Source of the DNA: Desulfurococcales archaeon
GTDB taxonomy: Archaea > Thermoproteota > Thermoprotei_A > Sulfolobales > Desulfurococcaceae
Length of the DNA: 9,377 bases
Assembly (NCBI GenBank): GCA_027064845.1
Contig: JAMOPC010000350.1
Location: 1 to 9,377, forward strand
Direction: 5' to 3'
Every line of letters begins with the position of its first letter. Position 1 is the stretch's first letter. Shown here piece after piece: positions 1 to 6,940 of the stretch. The notes beneath the pieces are model-generated. The model was given only the letters and a program-made list of their open reading frames with translations, had not been told where the DNA came from and made no database searches. The translations under genes and the position numbers were made by a program.

Positions 1-326
1 AATACGCAATAGTAAGAATACCTGAACTAGATATGGATATTAGAGGTGTAGCAGTAACAAAAGACTTGCCGAGAAAAGTAGCAATAGTCGTAAGACCAGA
101 GATCTTTAGATTAGCTGAACAACAGCCTAAGCCTAAAGAAAACGTATTGAAAGGAGTAATTGACCTAGTAATGTTTCTTGGAGACAGAATAGAGATAAGA
201 CTAAGTGTATCAAAAGCAAACTTAATAGTATATCTACCAAACACACTCTATCCAACACCCGGTCAAGAACTAAGAATTATTGCACCAAAAGATAACGTCA
301 TAGTACTCCCAGCTAAATGGGAGTAA
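1..326 (+). CDS. ABC transporter ATP-binding protein, C-terminal part (TOBE domain), 5' truncated by window
   Basis: The frame is open from position 3 to the TAA at 324-326, giving about 107 residues with no stop upstream, so the gene begins outside the window. The visible part has the beta-rich look of the TOBE domain that ends sugar, polyamine and iron importer ATPases: a VRPEIFRLA segment (the usual xRPE motif), then GVIDLVMFLGDRIEIRLSV, a short strand with YLPNTLYPTPGQELRI, and a final strand containing DNVIVLPAKWE. The ATPase core (Walker A, signature, Walker B) is outside the window, so the substrate cannot be named. In such ATPases the TOBE domain packs at the dimer interface and often has a regulatory role. 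The HD-domain gene starts 5 nt downstream (preferred start 332), suggesting co-transcription. Confidence 0.75.
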   Translation, partial: YAIVRIPELDMDIRGVAVTKDLPRKVAIVVRPEIFRLAEQQPKPKENVLKGVIDLVMFLGDRIEIRLSVSKANLIVYLPNTLYPTPGQELRIIAPKDNVIVLPAKWE

Positions 327-331
327 GGAAA

Positions 332-958
332 ATGAATAATTCTTTTAACTATTCCATAGTATTATCCAGCATTAAAGAGATTTCCAAACAATTAATGGGA
401 AATAGCTTCGATCACGGATTTCCCCATATTATTAGAGTCTATAAATGGGCTTACAGAATAGTCGAGAATGAGAAACTTAGAAACTATATTAACACATTTA
501 TTCTTGACGCCAGTATTTATCTCCACGATATAGGAAGACTAGTTGGAGAGCCTCATGCTTATTACTCTGCAGTAATAGCCAGAGGTCTTTTGAAAGAACA
601 TAACGTACCTGATGATATGATAGAAAAAATATGTAATGCAATACTAACACATAGCTACAGCTATATGAAGAAACATAATATTAAACCGGAATCAATAGAA
701 GCACAAATCCTAAGTGATGCTGATAAACTTGATGCTTTAGGAATAGTTGGTTTTATAAGAGTATTTAACTACTCTGTTACACATAATAGATCATACAAGG
801 ATACAATCAAGCATTTCTACGACAAGATCTTTAAACTGAAGAACTACATGTATTTTCCTTATAGTAGAAAAGTTGCTGAAGAACTCACGGAGAAAACACG
901 TAAAATTCTGGAAGACCTAGCAAATGAGCTAGGGCCAGAATTTTATATCAATTACTGA
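332..958 (+). CDS. HD-domain metal-dependent phosphohydrolase
   Basis: A 208-residue protein with the metal-ligand pattern of the HD superfamily: H28 in DHGFPH, the H65-D66 doublet in LHDIGR, H107 in ILTHSYS, and D129/D131 in SDADKLDALG. Size and motif order fit archaeal and bacterial YedJ/COG1418-type HD hydrolases, cytosolic enzymes that bind divalent metal and act on phosphate esters or nucleotides; the substrate is unknown. An ATG at 317 would add five residues and overlap the previous stop. The ATG at 332 is preferred because GGGAG (319-323) sits 8 nt upstream of it. The gene lies directly behind the ABC ATPase and probably shares its transcript. All expected ligands are present, so the enzyme should be active. 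Confidence 0.85.
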   Translation: MNNSFNYSIVLSSIKEISKQLMGNSFDHGFPHIIRVYKWAYRIVENEKLRNYINTFILDASIYLHDIGRLVGEPHAYYSAVIARGLLKEHNVPDDMIEKICNAILTHSYSYMKKHNIKPESIEAQILSDADKLDALGIVGFIRVFNYSVTHNRSYKDTIKHFYDKIFKLKNYMYFPYSRKVAEELTEKTRKILEDLANELGPEFYINY

Positions 959-1002
959 AGTTCCTGTTTTATTTACGAGGACTTTTCTCTTCATGCGTAG
1001 AA

Positions 1003-1056
1003 CACATATATTAGATTCTACATACTTTATGTGAATATAGGAGAGCATATGAGGTA
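1003..1056 (+). promoter_or_regulatory. Promoter and ribosome binding site of the slipin-nfeD operon
   Basis: A TATA-like box (CATATATT, about 1005-1012) lies in the 106-nt gap after the HD gene. Transcription would be expected about 25 nt downstream, near 1032-1037. GAGGT at 1051-1055 is a strong Shine-Dalgarno match 9 nt before the ATG at 1065. Together they support an independent transcript for slipin and NfeD. The start site is inferred. Confidence 0.5.
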
Positions 1057-1064
1057 ATATTATA

Positions 1065-1874
1065 ATGTACTATCTGGGTATAGAGGAATCCCTTCCCGCA
1101 ATACTCTTCGTCTCAGTTATAATAATCATCTTCCTTGCAATGAGTATAAAAATAGTTAGAGAATACGAGCGAGCTGTAATATTTAGGCTTGGAAGACTCT
1201 TAGGTGCTAAGGGGCCAGGACTATTCTTCGTGATACCATTTGTTGATAACTTTATAAAAGTAGACCTACGTGTAACAACCGTTGATGTACCCGAACAACA
1301 AATCATTACAAAAGACAACGTAACTGTTGGTGTAGACGCTGTTGTTTACTACAGGGTCTTTGACCCAGTCTTGGCTGTTACAAAGGTTGAGAACTACCAC
1401 TATGCAGTAATGATGATGGCACAAACGACTCTCAGAGACATTATTGGACAAGTAGAGCTAGATGATCTGCTTAGCAGGCGTGAGGAAATAAATAAGAAAC
1501 TACAAGCAATACTTGATGAAGTAACTGATCCGTGGGGTATAAAGGTAACTGCTGTAACATTGAAACAAGTCAGGTTACCAGAGTCAATGCTTAGAGCAAT
1601 GGCTAAACAAGCCGAGGCAGAGAGGTGGAGAAGAGCAAAGATTATTGAGGCAGAAGGTGAGAAACAAGCATCTAAGATACTTGGAGAAGCAGCTAAGGTT
1701 TATGAACAACATCCAGCTGCTCTGAGGCTTAGAGAACTACAGACATTGCTTGAGATCGCTAAGGAGAAGAACTTGATAATAGTATCACCATCTACTCTAG
1801 GTGCTGAGACTAGTCTCTTAGGAACAGTTCTTGGTGCTGTAAAGAAGAAGGGAGGAAGCATAGAAAGGGAGTAG
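1065..1874 (+). CDS. Slipin (prokaryotic stomatin, SPFH/Band 7 family)
   Basis: 269 residues: one N-terminal membrane segment (about 9-28, rich in I/V/F), then an SPFH/Band 7 domain (about 30-190) with the typical IVREYERAVIFRLGR entry, the GPGLFFVIPFVD motif and an ALRDIIG-like TTLRDIIGQVELDDLL. A charged helical region (about 180-235: KQAEAERWRRAKIIEAEGEKQASKI) should form the coiled coil used in oligomerisation. Slipins build membrane-associated scaffolds. In Pyrococcus horikoshii the homologue PH1511 is cleaved in its C-terminal hydrophobic stretch by its operon partner PH1510. The equivalent here would be LIIV at 237-240, followed by SPSTLG. The next gene is that protease, 2 nt after this stop, so the pairing is conserved. 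ATG 1065 has GAGGT 9 nt upstream. Confidence 0.93.
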   Translation: MYYLGIEESLPAILFVSVIIIIFLAMSIKIVREYERAVIFRLGRLLGAKGPGLFFVIPFVDNFIKVDLRVTTVDVPEQQIITKDNVTVGVDAVVYYRVFDPVLAVTKVENYHYAVMMMAQTTLRDIIGQVELDDLLSRREEINKKLQAILDEVTDPWGIKVTAVTLKQVRLPESMLRAMAKQAEAERWRRAKIIEAEGEKQASKILGEAAKVYEQHPAALRLRELQTLLEIAKEKNLIIVSPSTLGAETSLLGTVLGAVKKKGGSIERE

Positions 1875-1876
1875 AA

Positions 1877-3208
1877 ATGAGGCCTACTTTTTTATCAATC
1901 CTTTTCCTTATTTTATCCCTGATATGCTTTTCTTATCCTGTACTTTCACAGCAACCTCAAGGATATGTTGTTGTGATACATATTGATTCCGAGATAACGT
2001 ATGGTGTCCAATACCTTGTAGAAGAAGGGATAAGCGAAGCCGAGAAACTAGATGCCCCCCTCGTAATGATCCTTGATACTCCGGGAGGATTACTAGACGC
2101 AGCTGATAACATAGTTAAAGCAATTAGGAACAGCAATGTTCCAGTCATAGGATATGTTTATCCTTTAGGAGCTCAAGCATGGAGTGCTGGCACATTGATA
2201 CTCATGGCTACTCATATAGCAGCAATGGCTCCAGGAACTCTTATTGGAGCCGCACAGCCTGTCCTATACGATCCAACAACAGGAGAGTATAAACCTGTTA
2301 ATGAGTCTAAAATAATAAATCCGATAGTTGGAATGATTACTGAGCTTGCAAAGGATAGAGGAAGAAATACTACTGCTGCTGAATTGTTTGTTAGAAGAAA
2401 CCTCTACTTGAATGCTGAGAAGGCTCTCAAATACCATGTTATAGAAGTCATAGCAAAGGATCTGAACGATTTGTTATATAAGATTGATGGCTGGAAAATA
2501 AGGCTTGATAATGGTAGAGAATATGTATTGCATACAGCCGGTGCTAAACCCATGGAGTATAAGGGGAGTATAAGGGTATATGTTGTGAAAGCCATTAGTA
2601 ATCCAACAATTAATAGCTTGTTATCGACCCTTGGAGTTCTTATGCTGGTATTTAGTCTTCTAAGCGGTCATTACTTATTAATTCCGCTTGGAGTCGGTTT
2701 AATAATACTCTCTCTTATAGGAATGGGGTTTTCAGCCAATATTATAAGTCTCATTCTATTGGTTATCGGAGCAGTTGCTTTAGCAATCGAGATCTATACA
2801 CCTGGTTTCGGTGTACTTGGCATTACTGGTATCATATTTATATCAATATCAATAGCGCTACTACCAATACTTAATCCTGGGTGGCTAGTATCACCTCAGT
2901 ATCAAGCAATGCTCTTCTGGACAGGAATCAGCGCAGGCATTGTTCTTGGCGGGTTCACAGGATTTGTATTATACAAGGTCATAAGAGCTAAAAAACAGCC
3001 CCCTAAAGTAGTGACCGTACCTATAGGAGCTATTGGTAGAGCAGTTGATGACTTCGAGCCTGGTTCCCAAGGATTCATAATCGTCGAAGGAGAATATTGG
3101 AAAGCCATTAGTGATGAGAAAATTAGGAAAAATGAAATGGTAGTGGTAGTTGGTAAAGAAGGTCCTCTTTTGAAGATCAAGAAGTATAGAGAGGAAGGGA
3201 ACAAGTAA
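1877..3208 (+). CDS. nfeD: NfeD family membrane-bound serine protease (ClpP-class, stomatin-cleaving type)
   Basis: 443 residues, the long NfeD form. A signal peptide (about 1-24) is followed by a ClpP/SppA-like protease domain (about 28-215) containing DTPGG (67-71), the AWSAGT motif with the likely nucleophile S103, and K145 (ESKIIN) as the likely general base; the S/K spacing is close to that of the Ser-Lys dyad of PH1510. Around five membrane segments follow (roughly 248-368), and a C-terminal soluble OB-fold domain (about 376-437: GAIGRAV, GEYWKAIS, VVVVGKEGPLLKIKKY). The protease domain should face outside and the OB domain may contact the slipin. The start is 2 nt after the slipin stop, with AAGGGA at 1865-1870 as the ribosome site. 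Both catalytic residues are present. Membrane protein quality control is the usual proposal for this pair. Confidence 0.93.
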   Translation: MRPTFLSILFLILSLICFSYPVLSQQPQGYVVVIHIDSEITYGVQYLVEEGISEAEKLDAPLVMILDTPGGLLDAADNIVKAIRNSNVPVIGYVYPLGAQAWSAGTLILMATHIAAMAPGTLIGAAQPVLYDPTTGEYKPVNESKIINPIVGMITELAKDRGRNTTAAELFVRRNLYLNAEKALKYHVIEVIAKDLNDLLYKIDGWKIRLDNGREYVLHTAGAKPMEYKGSIRVYVVKAISNPTINSLLSTLGVLMLVFSLLSGHYLLIPLGVGLIILSLIGMGFSANIISLILLVIGAVALAIEIYTPGFGVLGITGIIFISISIALLPILNPGWLVSPQYQAMLFWTGISAGIVLGGFTGFVLYKVIRAKKQPPKVVTVPIGAIGRAVDDFEPGSQGFIIVEGEYWKAISDEKIRKNEMVVVVGKEGPLLKIKKYREEGNK

Positions 3209-3217
3209 GGTATTTTA

Positions 3218-3802
3218 TTACTTTATTATTTCCCAGATGTTATCTTTTCTCTTAATGACAATTCTTTTTTCTTTTACTTCACTACTTCTTAGTAATTCAT
3301 AGTGTTTAACATATATCGTGTCATTACTTATTTCGAGGATCATCATACTAGGTATCATCGAGCCTCCCCCACCACCCCATACACCAGTCAATGAACCAGG
3401 ATTAATTAGCAGAATTTCTCTTGTTAATCCATACTTTATGAAGGGCGAATGAGTATGCCCAGTAAATAGAACATTTACTCCTAATTCTCTAGCAATTCTT
3501 GTCAATCCTCTTGGATTACCACGAGGATATACTCCATCACCATGATGAACCCCTATAATAATATTATTGACTATGAGTTTCTGTGTCTTTGGTAAGGGCA
3601 AGTAATCCATATTTCCTCTGACACAATATGTTTTCCTACCGAGGCCTAAGAACCATTTATATGTATCAAGTCCTGTGAAGTCTCCTGTAAAAACAACAAT
3701 ATCCCAAGGCTTACCGTCTTCTATGATACTTAGTAGTTTTTCTGGTACTTTTGAAGCTCTGTCTGGTATATGTGTGTCTCCAATCAACAGTAGTTCTACC
3801 AT
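3218..3802 (-). CDS. YfcE/MJ0936-type metallophosphoesterase (Vps29-like fold)
   Basis: 194 residues with a complete calcineurin-like metal site: D9 and H11 in GDTHIP, D41 in TGDF, N64 in RGNMD, H86/H87 in VHHGDG, and H116/H118 in GHTHS, followed by the NPGS motif (134-137). Length and motif spacing match the small YfcE/MJ0936 phosphodiesterases, cytosolic two-metal enzymes whose natural substrates are unsettled. The ATG at 3802 must be close to the true start because the first catalytic motif is at residue 9, and GGGG is found a few nt upstream. The gene ends convergently with nfeD (9-nt gap, T-rich). Its 5' end overlaps the upstream membrane-protein frame by 92 nt. Confidence 0.9.
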   Translation of the reverse strand: MVELLLIGDTHIPDRASKVPEKLLSIIEDGKPWDIVVFTGDFTGLDTYKWFLGLGRKTYCVRGNMDYLPLPKTQKLIVNNIIIGVHHGDGVYPRGNPRGLTRIARELGVNVLFTGHTHSPFIKYGLTREILLINPGSLTGVWGGGGGSMIPSMMILEISNDTIYVKHYELLRSSEVKEKRIVIKRKDNIWEIIK

Positions 3803-4451
3803 GATACATCCCCTTATTTATCACTATATCGAATTCTCTGAGGATATTATAGATTTTCATAGGATCAATAGTTGTTGGTGCTTCAATAACTTTTGCTCTC
3901 AGAAAATAATTTGTATTCCTGAGCTCCGGGTGGGGCGCGGTTAAATCCGCTATTCCGATTATTATTCCCTCGTATTTAGTTTTCTGTAACCACTTGATCT
4001 TAAAAACTGGTTTACTGCTTGTGACTCTATAGTATATCATTGGTTTTATCAAGTATATTTTCAGAAAACCTCTTTTCTTCGTTATATACATATATAGTCC
4101 ATTAGAAAGAGTCGCAGCAACAGGTATTGTTATTGAGGGAATAGACCATCTTCTAACATAACCATTAAGTGTTCTCATAAGTGACTCTACGTACCTCATA
4201 TCCGTTACTTTTAAGCCAGTACTTGGACTAATTATTCCGAGTAGAGTTGACAATCCCTGCAATATTATTCCAAGGGATAATATAACAATCGATAGCCCAG
4301 ATGGAACATATTGGAATAATTCTAGGAAGAATACGAGGAGGAAAACAATAGCTAGAATGATGGACAGATATGCTGTTTTACCCTTCTTATAATTCACATA
4401 AACTGGTGAAGGAACACCTTTTATGATCCACCATTCCTTCTTTTTCCTCAA
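3711..4451 (-). CDS. Two-TM membrane protein of unknown function; 3' end of the frame doubtful
   Basis: I do not recognise the family. The frame encodes 246 residues: a basic N-terminus with a double Trp (KKKEWW), two membrane segments (about 26-47 and 52-74), then a soluble part of mixed alpha/beta character (about 80-213) with YLIKPMIYYRV, YEGIIIGIADLTAPHPELR and IDPMKIYNILREFDIV. The TTG start at 4451 is the first possible start after an in-frame TGA and is preceded by GGTGG. The last 30 or so residues, inside the overlap with the phosphodiesterase gene, are almost all T, R, K, H and Y and look like an out-of-frame reading. Just before the phosphodiesterase start the neighbouring frame has three consecutive stops (TAG TGA TAA), so the natural protein may end near residue 208 if a one-base shift is present. 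It probably forms an operon with the phosphodiesterase. Confidence 0.6.
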   Translation of the reverse strand: MRKKKEWWIIKGVPSPVYVNYKKGKTAYLSIILAIVFLLVFFLELFQYVPSGLSIVILSLGIILQGLSTLLGIISPSTGLKVTDMRYVESLMRTLNGYVRRWSIPSITIPVAATLSNGLYMYITKKRGFLKIYLIKPMIYYRVTSSKPVFKIKWLQKTKYEGIIIGIADLTAPHPELRNTNYFLRAKVIEAPTTIDPMKIYNILREFDIVINKGMYHGRTTVDWRHTYTRQSFKSTRKTTKYHRRR

Positions 4452-4464
4452 AGAGATCCACCAA

Positions 4465-4515
4465 TCAGCTGGGTAACCGCTACATCATCTATCGGTCTCC
4501 CCGAAAATTCATCAT
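4465..4515 (-). ncRNA. Box C/D guide sRNA candidate
   Basis: On the - strand this reads: box C ATGATGA (4509-4515), a 13-nt guide (ATTTTCGGGGAGA), D'-like CCGA (4492-4495), a 3-nt spacer, box C' ATGATGT (4482-4488), a 13-nt guide (AGCGGTTACCCAG), box D CTGA (4465-4468). The two equal guide lengths, the short D'-C' spacing and the ~50-nt size are those of archaeal double-guide 2'-O-methylation RNAs bound by L7Ae, Nop5 and fibrillarin. D' deviates by one base and no clear terminal stem is seen. By the D+5 rule the D guide would direct methylation of a G in CUGGG and the D' guide of a C in UCUCC. The RNA ends about 13 nt before the TTG start of the membrane-protein gene, so it may be carried on that transcript's leader. 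Targets were not searched. Confidence 0.62.
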
Positions 4516-4573
4516 CCGAAAAAGCATTATTGTTTAATCAAGTAATTACTTTGTCCTAGTCAATATAATTTTG

Positions 4574-4588
4574 TTGTTATAATAACAA
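4574..4588. repeat. Perfect 15-bp palindrome upstream of the MinD/ferredoxin operon promoter
   Basis: TTGTTAT-A-ATAACAA is a perfect 7+1+7 inverted repeat lying just upstream of the TATA-like box at 4591-4599. Its position suits a dimeric regulator binding next to TBP/TFB. It also contains an alternative TATA-like core readable on both strands, so it could be a symmetric promoter element instead. Confidence 0.5.
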
Positions 4589-4590
4589 TA

Positions 4591-4657
4591 TTATTTAATT
4601 ACCTCTAAAACTATGAATAATTACTGACATTCGTTAGGAATACCTAACAAAGTGATC
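4591..4657 (+). promoter_or_regulatory. Promoter and leader of the MinD/ferredoxin operon, with inverted repeat before the ribosome site
   Basis: TTATTTAAT (4591-4599) is the likely TATA box, giving a start near 4620. In the predicted leader, GTTAGG-AATA-CCTAAC (4633-4648) is a perfect 6-bp inverted repeat with a 4-nt loop. It ends 3 nt before GTGATC (4652-4657), which fits the crenarchaeal anti-Shine-Dalgarno and supports the TTG start at 4662. The repeat could be an operator downstream of the start site or an RNA hairpin affecting ribosome access. Confidence 0.45.
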
Positions 4658-4661
4658 AGAA

Positions 4662-5042
4662 TTGATAAGCCTACCAAAAATATCTGCTTATATACTCAGA
4701 AAAAAGAATTGTCTACACCCATTCAGAATCAGCAGAGTAATTGCTCTTGCAGAACTAATATGTATGGAAAAGTACGGTAAGAGAATAACAAGTGCTAAAT
4801 ACATAGGTGGTCCAGGAGTATTTTATATTGACGGATTAAAAGAAGAGTTACTTAATAGTCCTTGTTTTGAGAAACTAGAGGATCAAGGATGTATCAAGTA
4901 CGTTTGTAATGAGGAAATAAATATTGAGGAAGATATCCGAGCATGTATCGATGAAGCAATAAGAATAGCTGAGAAGGCTTCAGATATCGAGTTAAATAAT
5001 ATTGTTGTTAAACACAAATTATTCCCAAAACTATTGGAGTAG
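4662..5042 (+). CDS. Cys-rich 126-aa protein of unknown function, possibly winged-helix (DUF4065-like)
   Basis: Not firmly recognised. It has 126 residues starting at TTG with GTGATC 4 nt upstream. Predicted layout: helix about 22-38, YGKRITSAKYIGGPGVFYIDGLKEEL (39-63), a hairpin-like LEDQGCIKYVCNEEI (72-86), and a helical C-terminal part ending in NNIVVKHKLF. The order helix / GP-containing turn / helix / hairpin / final H-containing helix faintly recalls the DUF4065 (Panacea/SocA) fold; this is a weak impression. Six cysteines (C17, C34, C68, C77, C82, C95) are many for such a short protein, and C68, C77, C82 and C95 are close enough to hold a metal or Fe-S cluster. It is the first gene of the operon (next preferred start 7 nt downstream), so a regulator or partner of the Fe-S ATPases is plausible but unproven. 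Confidence 0.75.
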   Translation: MISLPKISAYILRKKNCLHPFRISRVIALAELICMEKYGKRITSAKYIGGPGVFYIDGLKEELLNSPCFEKLEDQGCIKYVCNEEINIEEDIRACIDEAIRIAEKASDIELNNIVVKHKLFPKLLE

Positions 5043-5049
5043 ACCAAAA

Positions 5050-5940
5050 ATGTTTAGAATAACAGTAACAGGCGGTAAGGGAGGTACTGGCAAGAGCTTT
5101 GTAGCAGTTAATATAGCATTATTATTAGCAAAGCACTATAGAACAGTATTAGTCGACCTAGATCTTGAGGCGCCTAATGACCATATATTACTGGGTATAG
5201 ACAAGCTTAAAAACGAAGAACCGATTAAGCTTTTCCTACCATTTATCAATACTAGTAAGTGTACAAAATGCGGGGTATGTGCCAAAGTATGTGATACTGG
5301 AGCAATACTTTTACCAAGCGGAGCTTATCCAATAATATTTCCTCGTCTATGTAGTGGTTGTAAAGCATGCTATTATGCCTGTCCCTATAATGCTATTATT
5401 GAAGGATACCATGTCCTTGGATACGTCTATAGAACAAATATCGTAATAGAGAACACGGAACTAACCCTAGTAACCGGTGTATTACGTGAAGGAGAAGAAC
5501 ATGTTCCACCAGGAGTAAATTATACTAGGAAAAAAGCAGAGGAAATAGAAACTGATATATTGTTAATGGATACAGGGGCGGGTACAGGCAACCAGATTTC
5601 TATAGCTCTAAAAAACGTAGATTTAACAATCATAGTAACTGAGCCAACACCACTTGGAATACACGATATGAGTAATGTGTTGAAGATAACTAATGAAATG
5701 GGTATAAGGACATGGATAATAATCAATAAGAGCAGTATAGGAGACACTTCTAAAATCTACGAGATCTCCGAGAAATACAACGTTGAGAAGATCTATGAAA
5801 TACCTTATCACAGAGATGTTGTCTCCTCATATGTTGAGCGAAAACCTATTGTTATTAAATACAAGAACTCTCCTATAACACGTGTTTTCAATGAAATAGC
5901 TCAGTCAATCATTGGGTTGGTGAGAAGCAATGGTAAGTAG
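5050..5940 (+). CDS. MinD/ParA-type P-loop ATPase with inserted 2[4Fe-4S] ferredoxin domain (copy 1, COG1149 type)
   Basis: 296 residues. A deviant Walker A motif GGKGGTGKS (8-16), with the signature lysine K10 of the MinD/Mrp class, is followed by VDLDLEAPN (35-43). Between the ATPase halves lies a bacterial-type ferredoxin module with two full cluster motifs: C71, C74, C77, C81 and C101, C104, C107, C111 followed by Pro. The second half has LLMDTGAGTG (171-180) and VTEPTPLG (197-204), as in the family. Such proteins are cytosolic ATPases thought to deliver or redox-tune Fe-S or other metal clusters. An in-frame start at 5002 would overlap the previous gene by 41 nt; ATG 5050 is preferred because family homology starts at once and GGAG (5036-5039) lies upstream. 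Its paralogue follows with an 11-nt overlap. Confidence 0.92.
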   Translation: MFRITVTGGKGGTGKSFVAVNIALLLAKHYRTVLVDLDLEAPNDHILLGIDKLKNEEPIKLFLPFINTSKCTKCGVCAKVCDTGAILLPSGAYPIIFPRLCSGCKACYYACPYNAIIEGYHVLGYVYRTNIVIENTELTLVTGVLREGEEHVPPGVNYTRKKAEEIETDILLMDTGAGTGNQISIALKNVDLTIIVTEPTPLGIHDMSNVLKITNEMGIRTWIIINKSSIGDTSKIYEISEKYNVEKIYEIPYHRDVVSSYVERKPIVIKYKNSPITRVFNEIAQSIIGLVRSNGK

Positions 5941-6928
5941 TATTTCCCAATTAGAAATAGTTATTGCCAGTGGTAAGGGTGGTGTTGGTAAATCAACTCT
6001 AGCATCATCACTAGCCATATTATTAGCTAAGAAATACTACTTAATAGCTGTTGATGCTGATGCTGAAGCCCCTAATCTCCACATAGCTCTTGGCATAGAT
6101 GAATGGGATATAGTTGAACCATATATCGAGGGCAGAATAGCTTATATTAATAGAGATAAGTGCACAGACTGTGGATTATGTGCAGATGCCTGCCAGTTTG
6201 GAGCAATAGAGGTTAGGAACGGAAAATACTATGTTAATAAATGGATATGTGAAGGATGCTATACATGTAGTTTTGTCTGCCCAGTAAAGGCAATATTCTT
6301 TGAAAGAGACATAGTAGCGGGACACATATATGTTAAGGAGAAAACAATATATGGCTTTCCACTTGTATCAAGCGAGATAACTCCTGGAAGACCTAACAGT
6401 GGTAAACTAGTAACCGAGGCAAAGAATAAAGCAAAGAAAATAATGGGGTCAAAGAAAGGACTGATCCTCGTGGATGCAGCTGCTGGTATTGGTTGTCAAG
6501 TAATATCAAGTATAGCTGGAGCACATGCTGTAATCCTTGTTGCTGAACCCACACCTTCAAGCCTCAATGATTTAAAGAGAATACATAAGCTAGCTAAACA
6601 CTTCGGCATTCCCTCTATGCTTGTTATTAATAAAGCAGATATAAGCGAAAAGTATCGCGAGAAAATCCTTGAATATGCACGTAGAGAGAACATTGATTAT
6701 CTCGGAGACATACCATATGATGAAAACGTGCCACGTTCAATAAATACTATGAAGCCATTACTAGAAGCATATCCAGACACTGAGGCCTCAAAAGCGATAA
6801 GAAGAATAGCTGAGAAACTAGTTAAAATCATAGATAATATTAGTGAATGGAGACTCAAGCACTTACCAGCAAAAATAGAACCATTTATACCAATAATTAT
6901 TAAACCAGGAAATAACATTGTTAAGTAA
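5930..6928 (+). CDS. MinD/ParA-type P-loop ATPase with inserted 2[4Fe-4S] ferredoxin domain (copy 2, COG1149 type)
   Basis: 332 residues, paralogous to the preceding gene along its whole length. Walker A is SGKGGVGKST (14-23), then VDADAEAPN (41-49). The ferredoxin insert has C78, C81, C84, C88 and C107, C110, C113, C117 followed by Pro. The second ATPase half contains LILVDAAAGIGCQV (178-191) and AEPTPSSLND. A longer C-terminal tail (about 305-332: EWRLKHLPAKIEPFIPIIIKPG) is absent from copy 1. The ATG at 5930 overlaps the end of copy 1 by 11 nt and has GGTGAG (5919-5924) 5 nt upstream, a sign of translational coupling, so a heterodimer of the two ATPases is a reasonable inference. The NifX-like gene begins 12 nt after the stop. 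Confidence 0.93.
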   Translation: MVSSISQLEIVIASGKGGVGKSTLASSLAILLAKKYYLIAVDADAEAPNLHIALGIDEWDIVEPYIEGRIAYINRDKCTDCGLCADACQFGAIEVRNGKYYVNKWICEGCYTCSFVCPVKAIFFERDIVAGHIYVKEKTIYGFPLVSSEITPGRPNSGKLVTEAKNKAKKIMGSKKGLILVDAAAGIGCQVISSIAGAHAVILVAEPTPSSLNDLKRIHKLAKHFGIPSMLVINKADISEKYREKILEYARRENIDYLGDIPYDENVPRSINTMKPLLEAYPDTEASKAIRRIAEKLVKIIDNISEWRLKHLPAKIEPFIPIIIKPGNNIVK

Positions 6929-6940
6929 AGGTGATAATAC

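Noticed and set aside
317..331. Alternative upstream ATG for the HD-domain gene
   Set aside because: It overlaps the ABC ATPase stop, leaves no room for a ribosome site, and GGGAG is ideally placed for the ATG at 332.
1070..1451. Antisense open frames inside the slipin gene
   Set aside because: They have no family-like motifs and overlap a well-supported gene; they are shadows of the coding strand.
3675..3944. + strand open frame opposite the phosphodiesterase and membrane-protein genes
   Set aside because: Composition is not protein-like and it opposes conserved catalytic motifs on the other strand.
4501..4523. Direct repeat CCGAAAA (two copies, 16 nt apart)
   Set aside because: Short, and largely accounted for by the guide segment and 5' flank of the box C/D RNA candidate.
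5002..5049. Upstream in-frame start for the first MinD-ferredoxin ATPase
   Set aside because: It would add 16 residues unlike the family and overlap the preceding gene by 41 nt; ATG 5050 begins directly with the conserved MFRITVTGGKGG.
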